From Rhodospirillum rubrum ATCC 11170 (GTDB lineage: Bacteria; Pseudomonadota; Alphaproteobacteria; Rhodospirillales; Rhodospirillaceae): a stretch of 64,000 nucleotides of DNA. The stretch lies in the NCBI RefSeq assembly GCF_000013085.1, contig NC_007643.1, forward strand, positions 4,246,501 to 4,310,500. The letters run 5' to 3'. Numbering within the stretch: the stretch's first letter is position 1; each line of letters opens with the position of its first letter. Made by a program: the position numbers and the translations under genes. Below, one piece after another: positions 46,050 through 54,725 of the stretch. The notes under the pieces were generated by a model, which made no database searches, was not told where the DNA came from, and was given only the letters and a program-made list of their open reading frames with translations.

Positions 46050-46942
46050 ATGGTGGTCATCGGCAAGGGCATCGGTCGGGTTCTAAGGGCTTGGCGCGGC
46101 GGCCGGCGCCACAAACCGGGCAAGGGATCTTCGGCCGAGGCGCTGTCGGATCTGCGCGGGGCGATCGATCAGCACGCCTCGCCCGACTCGGGCCGATTGG
46201 TGCGCAACGAACGGGCGATGCTGCGCAGTATCCTTGATCTGGCCGATGTCAAACTGGGCGATGTCCTGGTCCACCGCTCCGATGTCGCCTCGGTTAATGC
46301 CGATCTGGCGACCAGCGAGATCGTCGAGCAGGTGCTGGCCAGTCCGTTCACCCGCATGCCGCTGTGGCGCGAGCGCAAGGACAACATCATCGGCGTACTG
46401 CACACCAAGGCCCTGTTGCGCGCCGTTCAGGCCCATACCGGGCCGATCGACAGCCTGCGGGCCGCCGCCTTGGCGGCGCCGCCGTGGTTCGTTCCCGATA
46501 CCACCACCCTGCTGGGCCAGCTTCAGGCCTTTCGCCAGCGCCATGAGCATTTCGCCGTGGTTGTCGATGAATACGGCACCCTGCGCGGCATCGTGACCCT
46601 GGAGGATATCCTGGAAGAGATCGTCGGCGATATTTCCGACGAGCACGATGTGAGCGTGAGCGGTGTCCGCCCCAGGGCGATGGCGGTTTCCTGGTCAACG
46701 GCGAGGTCTCGCTGCGCGATCTCAACCGGCGCTTCGACTGGAGCCTGCCCGACGAGACGGCGGCGACCCTCGCCGGTCTGGTGATTCGCGAGTCGCGGTC
46801 GATTCCCCAGGCCGGACAGGTCTTCCGCTTCCATGGTTTTACGTTCGAGGTGGTCAAACGCGTGAGAAACCGGATTTCCCAGATCAAGATTCTTCCGCCG
46901 CCCGTTCGACCGGAAGACCCCTGGAAAGACCCGGAAATATAG
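46050..46942 (+). pseudogene. CorC/TlyC-type CBS-domain protein with a one-base frameshift
   Basis: The first frame (46050 to about 46673, 208 codons) encodes the family N-terminus and two CBS domains (LADVKLGDVLVHRSDVASV, HFAVVVDEYGTLRGIVTLED, ILEEIVGDISDEHDV). It then runs into non-family sequence and stops at 46784. In the +2 frame the proper C-terminal CorC/HlyC domain continues from about 46673: GDGGFLVNGEVSLRDLN, RRFDWSLPDETAATLAGL, GQVFRFHGFTFEVVKR, ending at TAG 46940-46942. One missing C in CGCCCCAGG (46668-46676) explains the break. The restored protein would be about 297 residues, normal for the family. Either a real mutation or a sequence error in the C run. Role would be ion homeostasis or efflux. 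Confidence 0.85.
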
Positions 46943-47071
46943 ACCTTGTCCAGATCCTGGCGTTTTCTTGGCTTTTTGTCTGCCGCTGCTTCTTGTTCGA
47001 CCCTTCCGGTGGGATTACCTTCTGGATTAAGGGCAGATCGGACTGAACCGGATCGCTGGGAGGCAAGGGCC

Positions 47072-47518
47072 ATGCAACGCAGGATCGTTCCCGATGTCGT
47101 GCGGGATCAAACCATCTTTTTCGTCTCGGCCGAGACGACGGCGCGGGAGGTCGCGCGGACCCTTGCCGATAACAAGATCGCCGCCGTCGTCGTTATGGAG
47201 GACGGTGTCCTCAAGGGCATTATCACCGAACGCGACGTCACCGCCCGGCTGGTCGCCAAAGGTGGCGATCCCGACAGCGTGATGGCGAGGGCGATCATGA
47301 CCCCCGATCCCGATACCCTGGCCCCCGAGGATACGGCCGAGGATGCCCTGCGCATGATGCGCCTCCGCGGCTATCGCCATCTGCCGGTGGTCGATGGAGA
47401 GGGAGTGGTTGGCATGGTCTCGATTCGCGATCTTTACGCGGTGGTGACCGACCAGCTTGAACGCGACATGAAGACCCACGAATCCTTCATTTACGGGGAG
47501 CAGTACGGCATCAGCTGA
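47072..47518 (+). CDS. Two-CBS-domain protein
   Basis: 148 residues made of a tandem CBS pair: residues about 10-65 (VSAETTAREVARTLADNKIA, GIITERDVTARLV) and 75-130 (IMTPDPDTLAPEDTAEDALR, HLPVVDGEGVVGMVSIRDLY). Such modules bind adenine nucleotides and regulate partners. ATG at 47072 follows GGGAGG. A longer frame upstream overlaps the end of the corC-like gene and is not used. Confidence 0.88.
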   Translation: MQRRIVPDVVRDQTIFFVSAETTAREVARTLADNKIAAVVVMEDGVLKGIITERDVTARLVAKGGDPDSVMARAIMTPDPDTLAPEDTAEDALRMMRLRGYRHLPVVDGEGVVGMVSIRDLYAVVTDQLERDMKTHESFIYGEQYGIS

Positions 47519-47598
47519 TATCCCCCTTTGTTTCTTTTTTGGCACGGGCAAGTCGGGGCGGCGCTTCGGCTTGCCTTGTTTTTGGAGCACCCCCGTCC

Positions 47599-48171
47599 AT
47601 GCCTTTGCCCACCCCGGCGCCCCGCCGGCCCCTTCACCACCGCACCATCGACTGTGTCGGCTACGAACGCGACGATGGTCTGTGGGATATCGAAGGGCAT
47701 CTGGTCGATACCAAAACCTATGACATCGCCAATCACGACCGCAACGGCATCGCCGCCGGCGAACCCCTCCATGGCATGGGGCTGCGCCTGACCATCGATC
47801 TTGATCTGCGCATCCACGCCGTGGCGGCGGCCACCGATCACGCCCCCTTCCACCAATGCCCGGAGGTGGCGGATCATTTCCAGCGGCTGGTCGGCCTGAC
47901 CATCGGGCCGGGCTTTCGCGGCAAGGTGCGCGAGCGTCTGGGCGGAGCCGAGGGCTGCACCCATCTGGTGGAGCTTCTGGGGCCGCTGTCGACGGTGGCT
48001 TTCCAGACCCTGCTGAAAGCGCGCACGACCCGGCGCAAGGACGAGGGCAAGGCCGACGAGGACGTGTTCTCGTTGCTCAACAGTTGCCACGCCCTGCGCA
48101 TGGACGGCCCGGTGGTTGCCCGCGAATGGCCCGATTACGCCGTGCCGGCGAAAAACAGGGCCGGCGGGTGA
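47599..48171 (+). CDS. DUF2889 family protein
   Basis: 190 residues. Recognised by RPLHHRTIDCVGYERDDGLW, DIEGHLVDTKTYDI and HGMGLRLTIDLDLRIHAVAA, plus the C-terminal CHALRMDGPVVAREWPD. Family of unknown function, common in Proteobacteria. ATG at 47599; the longer frame upstream is not family-like. Stands between the CBS gene and rplY. Confidence 0.85.
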   Translation: MPLPTPAPRRPLHHRTIDCVGYERDDGLWDIEGHLVDTKTYDIANHDRNGIAAGEPLHGMGLRLTIDLDLRIHAVAAATDHAPFHQCPEVADHFQRLVGLTIGPGFRGKVRERLGGAEGCTHLVELLGPLSTVAFQTLLKARTTRRKDEGKADEDVFSLLNSCHALRMDGPVVAREWPDYAVPAKNRAGG

Positions 48172-48317
48172 GGGATTGGCGCCCTTGCTTCCTTGCCATC
48201 CCCGGCTGGGCGGTGTACACGGATCCCCTCTCGCCGCCGGACATCCGGACGGCGTGATCGGCGCTGGCACCCCTGGAGGCCAGGTCGACAGGACAACGTT
48301 TTTTACGGAGCAGTCAT

Positions 48318-48950
48318 ATGTCTGACATCGGTACCCTTTCCGCGAAGGGTCGCGACCGGGCAGGTAAGGGGGCAGCCCGCGCCACACGTAGAGAAGGCCA
48401 GGTTCCGGCCGTGATCTATGGTGGCCGGCAAGATCCCGTCCTGCTGTCCCTGGCCCCCCGCCTGATCCACACCGAAATGCGCAAGGCCGGTTTTTCGTCG
48501 CGCCTGTTCGACCTCACGGTCGAAGGCGGCGAGACCCACCGCGTGATGGTGCAGGACGTGCAGTTTCATCCGGTCACCGACATGCCGATCCATGTCGACT
48601 TCCTGCGTATCGGCAAGGATACGGAAGTCACGGTCGCCATCCCCGTCCACTTCATCAATGAAACGGCCTCGCCGGGTCTGAAGCGCGGCGGCGTGCTCAA
48701 TGTCGTGCGTCACGAGATCGAGGTCCATGGCCGTCCCGACGCCCTGCCCGACTTCTTCGAAGTCGATCTGACCGGCGCCGAAGTCGGCGATTCGATCCAC
48801 GTTGGCGTCGTCAAGATCCCCGAGGGCGTGCGTCCGGTGATCGCCGAGCGCGATTTCACCATCTGCACGATCGCCGCTCCGTCGGGCTTGAAGTCTGAAG
48901 AAGCCGCCGCCGGGGAAGCCGCCGCCGCCGCCGCCACTCCCGCGGCGTAA
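48318..48950 (+). CDS. rplY: Ribosomal protein L25 (long TL5/Ctc form)
   Basis: 210 residues. 5S rRNA-binding N-terminal domain (GKGAARATRREGQVPAVIYG) and the extra beta domain of the Ctc/TL5 form (DMPIHVDFLRIGKDTEVTVA, GAEVGDSIHVGVVKIPEGV). The tail is Ala/Glu-rich (EEAAAGEAAAAAATPAA). Followed 27 bases later by pth, a common rplY-pth-ychF order. Confidence 0.94.
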   Translation: MSDIGTLSAKGRDRAGKGAARATRREGQVPAVIYGGRQDPVLLSLAPRLIHTEMRKAGFSSRLFDLTVEGGETHRVMVQDVQFHPVTDMPIHVDFLRIGKDTEVTVAIPVHFINETASPGLKRGGVLNVVRHEIEVHGRPDALPDFFEVDLTGAEVGDSIHVGVVKIPEGVRPVIAERDFTICTIAAPSGLKSEEAAAGEAAAAAATPAA

Positions 48951-48977
48951 CGTCCTCTGCCGGAAGGATCCGTTGCG

Positions 48978-49709
48978 ATGAAGCTTGTGGTGGGACTGGG
49001 CAATCCCGGCCCCCGCTATGCGGGAAATCGCCATAACGTCGGCTTCATGGCCGTCGCCGCCTTGGCGCGACGGCACGGAATCGGACCCTTCCGGCGCAAG
49101 TTCCAGGCCCAGGTCGCCGACGGCCAGATCGCCGGCGCCCGCCTGCTGCTGCTGGCGCCCGAGACGTTCATGAACGCCTCGGGCCAGGCGGTGGGGGAAG
49201 CCGCCCGCTTTCACAAGATCGCCCCCGAAGACATCATCGTGCTTCACGACGAGCTTGATCTCGCCCCGGGCAAGATCAAGGTCAAGCAAGGTGGCGGCGC
49301 CGGCGGTCATAACGGCATCCGCGATATCGAGGCCCACCTTGGCCCGGCCTTCTGGCGGGTGCGCCTGGGCATCGGCCATCCCGGCCACAAGGACCGGGTT
49401 CTGACTTACGTGCTGGGCGATTTCGCCAAGGCCGAGGAAGACTGGCTGGCGCCGATGCTTGACGCGGTGGCCGATCACTTCGCCCTGATGCTGGAAGGCC
49501 GGCCGGCCGATTTCATGTCCAAAGTGGCGGCCCAGACCCGGCCCGCCGAAAAGGCCAAGCCGCTAGCGACGGCCAAACCCAAAGAGGGGGAGGCGCGCAC
49601 GTCCGGGGGATCGGTGGCCGAGGTCGGCGCCCCACCCCCCTCTCCTACGGGTCTTGCCGCAGCGCTCGCCGAGGCCCTCGACCGTAAAAGCCAGAAAGGG
49701 AACGGCTGA
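48978..49709 (+). CDS. pth: Peptidyl-tRNA hydrolase
   Basis: 243 residues. Catalytic His in [13 protein letters not shown], substrate Asn in [12 protein letters not shown], Asp in [15 protein letters not shown] and [12 protein letters not shown]. Releases tRNA from peptidyl-tRNA that has dropped off ribosomes. A disordered Lys/Pro/Ala-rich tail of about 45 residues extends beyond the usual core. Confidence 0.95.
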   Translation: MKLVVGLGNPGPRYAGNRHNVGFMAVAALARRHGIGPFRRKFQAQVADGQIAGARLLLLAPETFMNASGQAVGEAARFHKIAPEDIIVLHDELDLAPGKIKVKQGGGAGGHNGIRDIEAHLGPAFWRVRLGIGHPGHKDRVLTYVLGDFAKAEEDWLAPMLDAVADHFALMLEGRPADFMSKVAAQTRPAEKAKPLATAKPKEGEARTSGGSVAEVGAPPPSPTGLAAALAEALDRKSQKGNG

Positions 49710-49712
49710 GCC

Positions 49713-50816
49713 ATGGGATTCAAATGCGGCATCGTTGGTCTGCCCAACGTCGGCAAATCGACTCTTTTCAACGCCCTGACCTCGACCGCCGCCGCCCAGG
49801 CGGCCAATTTTCCCTTTTGCACCATCGAGCCCAATGTCGGGCGGGTGGCGGTGCCCGATCCGCGGCTTGATACCCTGGTCGAGATCGGCAAAAGCGCCAA
49901 TAAGGTGCCGACCCAGCTTGAATTCGTCGATATCGCCGGTTTGGTGCGCGGCGCCTCGAAGGGCGAGGGGCTGGGCAACCAGTTCCTGGCCAATATCCGC
50001 GAGGTCGACGCCATCGTCCATGTGCTGCGCTGCTTTGAAGACGGCGACATCACTCATGTCGATGGCTCGGTCGATCCCTTGCGCGATGCCGAGACGGTCG
50101 AGACCGAGCTGATGCTGGCCGACTTGGAAAGCCTGGAAAAGCGCCATTACAATCTGTCCAAGAAGGCCAAGGGCGGCGATATGGACGCCAAGGCGCTGAT
50201 TGGCGTGATCGAGCCGGCGCTCGAGGCCTTGCGCGCGGGCAAGACGGCGCGCACCGTCGCCCCGCGCGATGCCGAGGAGCGCAAGCTGTTCGCCCAGCTT
50301 CAGCTTCTCACCTCCAAGCCGGTGCTGTACGTCTGCAATGTCGAGGAGGCCTCGGCCGCTTCGGGCAACGCGCTGTCGGCCAAGGTCGCCGATCAGGCGG
50401 CCAAGGAAGGCGCCCTGGCCGTGGTCATCAGCGCCGCCATCGAATCCGAGGTCGCCCAGCTTGAAGAAGAAGCCGAGAAGGCCGAGTTCCTGGAAAGCCT
50501 CGGTCTCGCGGAAACCGGCCTGACCCGGGTGATCCGCGCCGGCTATGACCTGCTGGAGCTGATCACCTTCTTTACTTGCGGCCCCAAGGAAGCCCGCGCC
50601 TGGACGGTGCGGCGCGGGTCGCGCGCCCCCCAGGCCGCCGGCGTCATCCATAGCGATTTCGAACGCGGCTTCATCCGCGCCGAAACCATCGCCTATGCCG
50701 ATTACATCGCCCAGGGCGGCGAAAGCGGCGCCAAGGAAGCGGGCAAGATGCGCTCGGAAGGCAAGGACTACGTGGTCCAGGACGGCGACGTCTTCCTGTT
50801 CCGCTTCAACGTCTAA
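49713..50816 (+). CDS. ychF: Ribosome-binding ATPase YchF
   Basis: 367 residues. Obg-family P-loop [20 protein letters not shown], switch text [20 protein letters not shown], and the C-terminal TGS domain ([20 protein letters not shown], ending [14 protein letters not shown]). Prefers ATP. Three bases after pth. Confidence 0.95.
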   Translation: MGFKCGIVGLPNVGKSTLFNALTSTAAAQAANFPFCTIEPNVGRVAVPDPRLDTLVEIGKSANKVPTQLEFVDIAGLVRGASKGEGLGNQFLANIREVDAIVHVLRCFEDGDITHVDGSVDPLRDAETVETELMLADLESLEKRHYNLSKKAKGGDMDAKALIGVIEPALEALRAGKTARTVAPRDAEERKLFAQLQLLTSKPVLYVCNVEEASAASGNALSAKVADQAAKEGALAVVISAAIESEVAQLEEEAEKAEFLESLGLAETGLTRVIRAGYDLLELITFFTCGPKEARAWTVRRGSRAPQAAGVIHSDFERGFIRAETIAYADYIAQGGESGAKEAGKMRSEGKDYVVQDGDVFLFRFNV

Positions 50817-50822
50817 GGACTA

Positions 50823-50855
50823 TTGGCCGATCTCGGCATCGTTGAGGTCGGCCAA
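50823..50855 (+). terminator. Inverted repeat after ychF
   Basis: TTGGCCGA (50823-50830) and TCGGCCAA (50848-50855) form a perfect eight-base stem with a 17-base loop, seven bases after the ychF stop. No T-run, but it separates the housekeeping operon from the ATPase/DUF4276 pair. Confidence 0.4.
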
Positions 50856-50899
50856 GCATCTGAACACGGCCGTTTTAAGCTAGGCTGAAGGAGGGCGCG

Positions 50900-52084
50900 G
50901 TGCTGATCAAATCGATCAAACTGACCAATATCCTGAGCTTCGGCGAGGCGGCCGAGACCATCGAGCTTCGCCCGCTCAATGTGGTGATCGGCCCCAATGG
51001 TTCGGGAAAATCGAACCTGATCGCGGCGATCGAGCTGTTTCGCGCCTTGCCAAAGGACGCGCCCGCCTTCTTTCGGAGGGAGGGCGGTATCCATGATTGG
51101 TTGTGGAAGGGGGGCGAAATCCCCCCGGTGGCGACCATTGAGAGTGTCTTCGACGAAAAAGGCCCCTTGAGCGGCCTGCGGTATGCCCTGCGCTTCACGG
51201 TGGTCGGTCAGCATTTCGAGATCATCGAGGAACGGATCGAAGAGGAAGCCGCTGAAGGTGCTCAGACGCCTCCCCCGTACCATTTCAAGGATGGCCGCGG
51301 TGCTCTCAGAGCTCTCCTAGCCAATGAGGGAGAGATTAAGGCTTGGTCCTTTGTCATTCCGAGTGAGATCGATCCGACCCAATCTATCCTGGCCCAGCGC
51401 AAGGATCCCCATCAATACCCCGAACTTACTTCCCTCGGGGCGGTCCTTCCGACAATGCGCTGCTATCGCGAGTGGACCATGGGGCCGCAGAGCCCGCCAC
51501 GCCAAGACCAGAAGACCGATCTTCGCAACGATTATCTCGACCCTTATGGCGCCGGCAATCTGGCCTTGGTTCTGCAGCGGTTGGGCAATAAGCCCGCGCT
51601 CAAGAAACGCTTCCTGGAAGCCCTTCGCCTTCTCTACGAGGGAATCGATGATTACGGCGTGACGATCGAAGGCGGAACCTCGCAGATTTTTTTCCACGAA
51701 GGCGGGCGTTTTACCATCCCGGCGAGCCGGCTTTCCGATGGCACCCTACGCTATCTGTGTTTGCTGGCCATCCTTCTCGATCCCGCGCCGCCGCCGCTTC
51801 TGTGTATCGAAGAGCCGGAATTGGGGCTCCATCCCGATATTCTGCCGACCCTCGCCGATCTGCTCAAAGAGGCGTCGGAACGGACCCAGGTGATCGTGAC
51901 CACCCATTCCGACGGGCTGGTCGACGCCATGACCGATCGGCCCGAAGCCGTGCTGATCGCCGAAAAAAACGAAAACGGAACCACCCTGACCCGGCTTGAT
52001 GGCGAAACGCTCAAGCCCTGGCTGGCGAAATATCGCCTGGGCGAGCTTTGGACCCGTGGTGGAATCGGCGGCACGCGATGGTGA
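50900..52084 (+). CDS. AAA ATPase (OLD/RecF-like), first gene of a putative defence pair
   Basis: 394 residues, GTG start with GGAGG upstream. N-terminal IKLTNILSFGEAAETIELRP and Walker A VVIGPNGSGKSNLIAAIELF, a middle region (about 110-260) without clear family, then the signature-like SRLSDGTLRYLCLLAILLDP, Walker B LLCIEEPELGLHP and the H-loop QVIVTTHSDGLVDAM. This is the SMC/OLD-type ATPase seen in OLD, PARIS and similar systems, but without the nuclease domain, which is probably supplied by the next gene, overlapping by seven bases. Confidence 0.88.
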   Translation: MLIKSIKLTNILSFGEAAETIELRPLNVVIGPNGSGKSNLIAAIELFRALPKDAPAFFRREGGIHDWLWKGGEIPPVATIESVFDEKGPLSGLRYALRFTVVGQHFEIIEERIEEEAAEGAQTPPPYHFKDGRGALRALLANEGEIKAWSFVIPSEIDPTQSILAQRKDPHQYPELTSLGAVLPTMRCYREWTMGPQSPPRQDQKTDLRNDYLDPYGAGNLALVLQRLGNKPALKKRFLEALRLLYEGIDDYGVTIEGGTSQIFFHEGGRFTIPASRLSDGTLRYLCLLAILLDPAPPPLLCIEEPELGLHPDILPTLADLLKEASERTQVIVTTHSDGLVDAMTDRPEAVLIAEKNENGTTLTRLDGETLKPWLAKYRLGELWTRGGIGGTRW

Positions 52085-52716
52085 AACTGTTCGTCGAGGG
52101 CGGTGGCGGTCACGAAGCCGCCTGCCGGCAGGCTTTCGCCACCTTCCTCAGCCGCGCCGGTCTGTCCAAAAAGCCCCGGATCATGGTCTGCGGCAGCCGC
52201 CATAATGCCTATGACGATTATTGTATCGCCCTTGAAAACCGTGAAGACGCCGTTTTGCTGGTCGATAGCGAAGGTCCGGTGGCACCCGACATCCAGGCCG
52301 GCAAGCCCGACACGTGGCAACCCTGGCGACATCTGAAACAGCGACAAGAGGACGGATGGGATAAGCCAGAGGGGGCGAGGGACGAGGATTGCCACCTGAT
52401 GGTCCAATGCATGGAGTATTGGCTCGTGGCCGACCGGGAGACCCTCAAGAGTTTCTTTGGGAAAGAGTTCAAGGAAAACGCCCTGCCCGCCACCGGCGCC
52501 CCTCTCGAGTCCTGGTTGAAACAGCGGGTTTATGACGGCCTTGCCCGGGCGACGAAGACCTGCGAGACCAAGGGGCGTTACGATAAGGGCGCGCATTCCT
52601 TCAAATTGCTGACCGCGATCGATCCGGCCAAGGTTGTGGCGGCCTCGCCCTGGGCGGCGCGCTTCGTCGCCCACCTCAAGACCAAAATGGATCACCCCAA
52701 AAGGGACCCCCGATGA
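52078..52716 (+). CDS. DUF4276 protein, TOPRIM-like partner of the ATPase
   Basis: 212 residues. The start MVKLFVEGGGGHEAACRQAF and AVLLVDSEGPVAPDIQAG give an E ... D-x-E arrangement like the TOPRIM metal site (Glu10, then Asp/Glu in LVDSEG). CHLMVQCMEYWLVADRE and the C-terminal HSFKLLTAIDPAKV are typical of DUF4276. Seven-base overlap with the ATPase gene. TOPRIM membership is my inference. A nuclease or effector role with the ATPase as sensor is plausible. Confidence 0.82.
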   Translation: MVKLFVEGGGGHEAACRQAFATFLSRAGLSKKPRIMVCGSRHNAYDDYCIALENREDAVLLVDSEGPVAPDIQAGKPDTWQPWRHLKQRQEDGWDKPEGARDEDCHLMVQCMEYWLVADRETLKSFFGKEFKENALPATGAPLESWLKQRVYDGLARATKTCETKGRYDKGAHSFKLLTAIDPAKVVAASPWAARFVAHLKTKMDHPKRDPR

Positions 52717-52820
52717 CCTTGTCCGGCGCGTTCCTCGGTTTTTTGCTTTTTCCCTTTGTACCCGGGACCTTATGATTGGGTTCCGGCTGCATTCCTCCCA
52801 TGGTCAAGAAGGCGCTTTCC

Positions 52821-54035
52821 ATGAAGAAAGGTGACGTGAAGAAGGTTGTTCTCGCCTATTCCGGCGGTTTGGACACCTCGATCATCTTGCGTTGGCTGCA
52901 AGACGAATACGACTGCGAGGTGGTGACCTTCACCGCCGATATCGGTCAGGGCGAGGAACTGGAGCCGGCGCGCCAGAAGGCCGAGATGATGGGGATCAAG
53001 GAGATCTACATCGAGGACCTGCGCGAGGAATTCGTCCGCGACTACGTTTTCCCGATGTTCCGCGCCAATACCCTTTATGAAGGCGTCTATCTGCTGGGCA
53101 CCTCGATCGCCCGGCCGCTGATCGGCAAGCGTCTGGTCGAGATCGCCGAGGCGACCGGCGCCGACGCCGTCAGCCACGGCGCGACCGGCAAGGGCAACGA
53201 TCAGGTGCGGTTCGAGCTGACCGCCTATGCGCTCAAGCCCGACATCAAGATCATCGCGCCTTGGCGCACCTGGGATCTGCACAGCCGCACCAAGCTGATC
53301 GAATACGCCATGCGCCACCAGATCCCCGTGCCCAAGGACAAGCACGGCGAGGCGCCCTATTCGATGGACGCCAATCTTCTGCACATCTCCTATGAAGGCA
53401 AGGCCCTGGAGAACCCCTGGACCGAGCCCAGCGAGGACATGTTCCGCCTGACGGTCAGCCCGGAAGCCGCCCCCGACAAGGCCCAGTACATCGAGGTCGA
53501 TTTCGAGCGCGGCGATGCCGTGGCCATCGATGGCGAAAAGCTGACCCCGGCCGCCCTGCTCGCCAAGCTCAACGAGATCGGCGGCCGCCATGGCGTGGGC
53601 CGTCTGGATCTGGTCGAAAACCGCTATGTCGGCATGAAGTCGCGCGGCGTTTATGAAACCCCGGGCGGCACCATCTTGCAGGTCGCCCACCGCGCCGTGG
53701 AAAGCCTGACCCTTGATCGCGAGGTCATGCACCTGCGCGACGAGCTGATGCCGCGCTATGCCAAGCTGATCTACAACGGCTTCTGGTTCGCCCCCGAGCG
53801 CCTGATGCTGCAGGCCGCCATCGATCAGACCCAGCAGACGGTGACCGGCACCGCCCGCCTGAAGCTCTACAAGGGCAATGTCAGCGTCGTCGGCCGCAAG
53901 GCGGCGAAAAGCCTCTATCGCATGGACTATGTCACCTTCGAGGAAGACACCGTCTATGACCAGCACGACGCCGAAGGCTTCATCAAACTGAACGCCCTGC
54001 GTCTGCGTCTGGGCAAGATGGCCCGCGACAGCTGA
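52821..54035 (+). CDS. argG: Argininosuccinate synthase
   Basis: 404 residues from the ATG at 52821 (GAAGG upstream); ATGs further 5' are less likely. ATP P-loop [18 protein letters not shown], citrulline/aspartate contacts [17 protein letters not shown], and [14 protein letters not shown]. Joins citrulline and aspartate in arginine synthesis. Ends before a strong terminator. Confidence 0.96.
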   Translation: MKKGDVKKVVLAYSGGLDTSIILRWLQDEYDCEVVTFTADIGQGEELEPARQKAEMMGIKEIYIEDLREEFVRDYVFPMFRANTLYEGVYLLGTSIARPLIGKRLVEIAEATGADAVSHGATGKGNDQVRFELTAYALKPDIKIIAPWRTWDLHSRTKLIEYAMRHQIPVPKDKHGEAPYSMDANLLHISYEGKALENPWTEPSEDMFRLTVSPEAAPDKAQYIEVDFERGDAVAIDGEKLTPAALLAKLNEIGGRHGVGRLDLVENRYVGMKSRGVYETPGGTILQVAHRAVESLTLDREVMHLRDELMPRYAKLIYNGFWFAPERLMLQAAIDQTQQTVTGTARLKLYKGNVSVVGRKAAKSLYRMDYVTFEEDTVYDQHDAEGFIKLNALRLRLGKMARDS

Positions 54036-54063
54036 TCGCGGTCGCTGCGTGCCAGACTTAAGC

Positions 54064-54089
54064 AAAGGCCCCTCTCGCGAGGGGCCTTT
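54064..54089 (+). terminator. Terminator after argG
   Basis: AAAGGCCCCTC and GAGGGGCCTTT form an 11-base stem with a four-base loop 28 bases after the argG stop; ends in TTTC. Confidence 0.75.
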
Positions 54090-54167
54090 CGTCTGACCGG
54101 GTTCACAGGGCGCCCCGCCTGATGTAAATTAGACCTTAATTATAAAACCACAGCGGGAGGCGTTGTC

Positions 54168-54599
54168 ATGACCTATCACATCTCCACCCTGTATGGCGGT
54201 TCGGGCGGATTTGCCGATGCCGTGGCCGAAGTGACCAGCGCCCTGGCCGACAACGGCTTTAGCATTCTGACCACCCTTGACGTCGCCGCCACCCTGCGGG
54301 CCAGGCTTGATGCCGATCTGCCGCCCTATCTGATCCTGGGCGCCTGCAACCCGGGCTTCACCTTGCGCTCGCTCCACGAGGAACCGCGCATCGGCCTGAT
54401 GGTGCCCTGTAACGTGGTGGTGCGCGAAATTCCCGCCGGCCAAGCCGATGCCGGGCGTATCGAGATTTCAGCCGTCGACCCTGTCGCCGCGATGATGGCG
54501 ATCGACAATGTCGGCCTTATCCATGTCGCCCAGGAGATCCGCGGCCAATTGAGCCGGGTGGTCGACCGCCTGGGGCTTGATCCCGCCGAAGCGGCTTAA
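54168..54599 (+). CDS. DUF302 domain protein
   Basis: 143 residues. DUF302 pattern: DAVAEVTSALADNGFSILTT, then LPPYLILGACNPGFTLRSLH (containing the conserved Cys-Asn-Pro) and LMVPCNVVVREI. The family is unknown in function, sometimes linked to metal or sulfur stress. ATG at 54168 follows GGGAGG. Single gene with an AT-rich promoter region upstream (54121-54150). Confidence 0.9.
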   Translation: MTYHISTLYGGSGGFADAVAEVTSALADNGFSILTTLDVAATLRARLDADLPPYLILGACNPGFTLRSLHEEPRIGLMVPCNVVVREIPAGQADAGRIEISAVDPVAAMMAIDNVGLIHVAQEIRGQLSRVVDRLGLDPAEAA

Positions 54600-54678
54600 C
54601 GATTGGGACCGGATCCCGCAGGGATCATAGGGTCTCGCGCCGACGCTGTCTTAGCAGCTGAGGACTGCAACCTGTGAG

Positions 54679-54719
54679 GAGGGGAGTTGAATGGCTGGGC
54701 CCCCCCCCGCCCTCCCCTC
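54679..54719. terminator. Inverted repeat between convergent DUF302 and STAND genes
   Basis: GAGGGGAG (54679-54686) and CTCCCCTC (54712-54719) pair perfectly, flanking a run of nine C. It lies seven bases after the STAND gene stop (minus strand) and 80 bases after the DUF302 stop, so it may terminate either. No T-run. Confidence 0.4.
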
Positions 54720-54725
54720 TGGTCG

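Noticed and set aside
46663-47046. 128-codon frame over the end of the corC-like gene
   Set aside because: Arg/Gly/Pro-rich third-frame shadow; the +2 frame carries the actual CorC C-terminus.
54696-54710. Run of C near the STAND gene end as a phase-variation tract
   Set aside because: It lies outside both reading frames, so length changes would not switch a protein.
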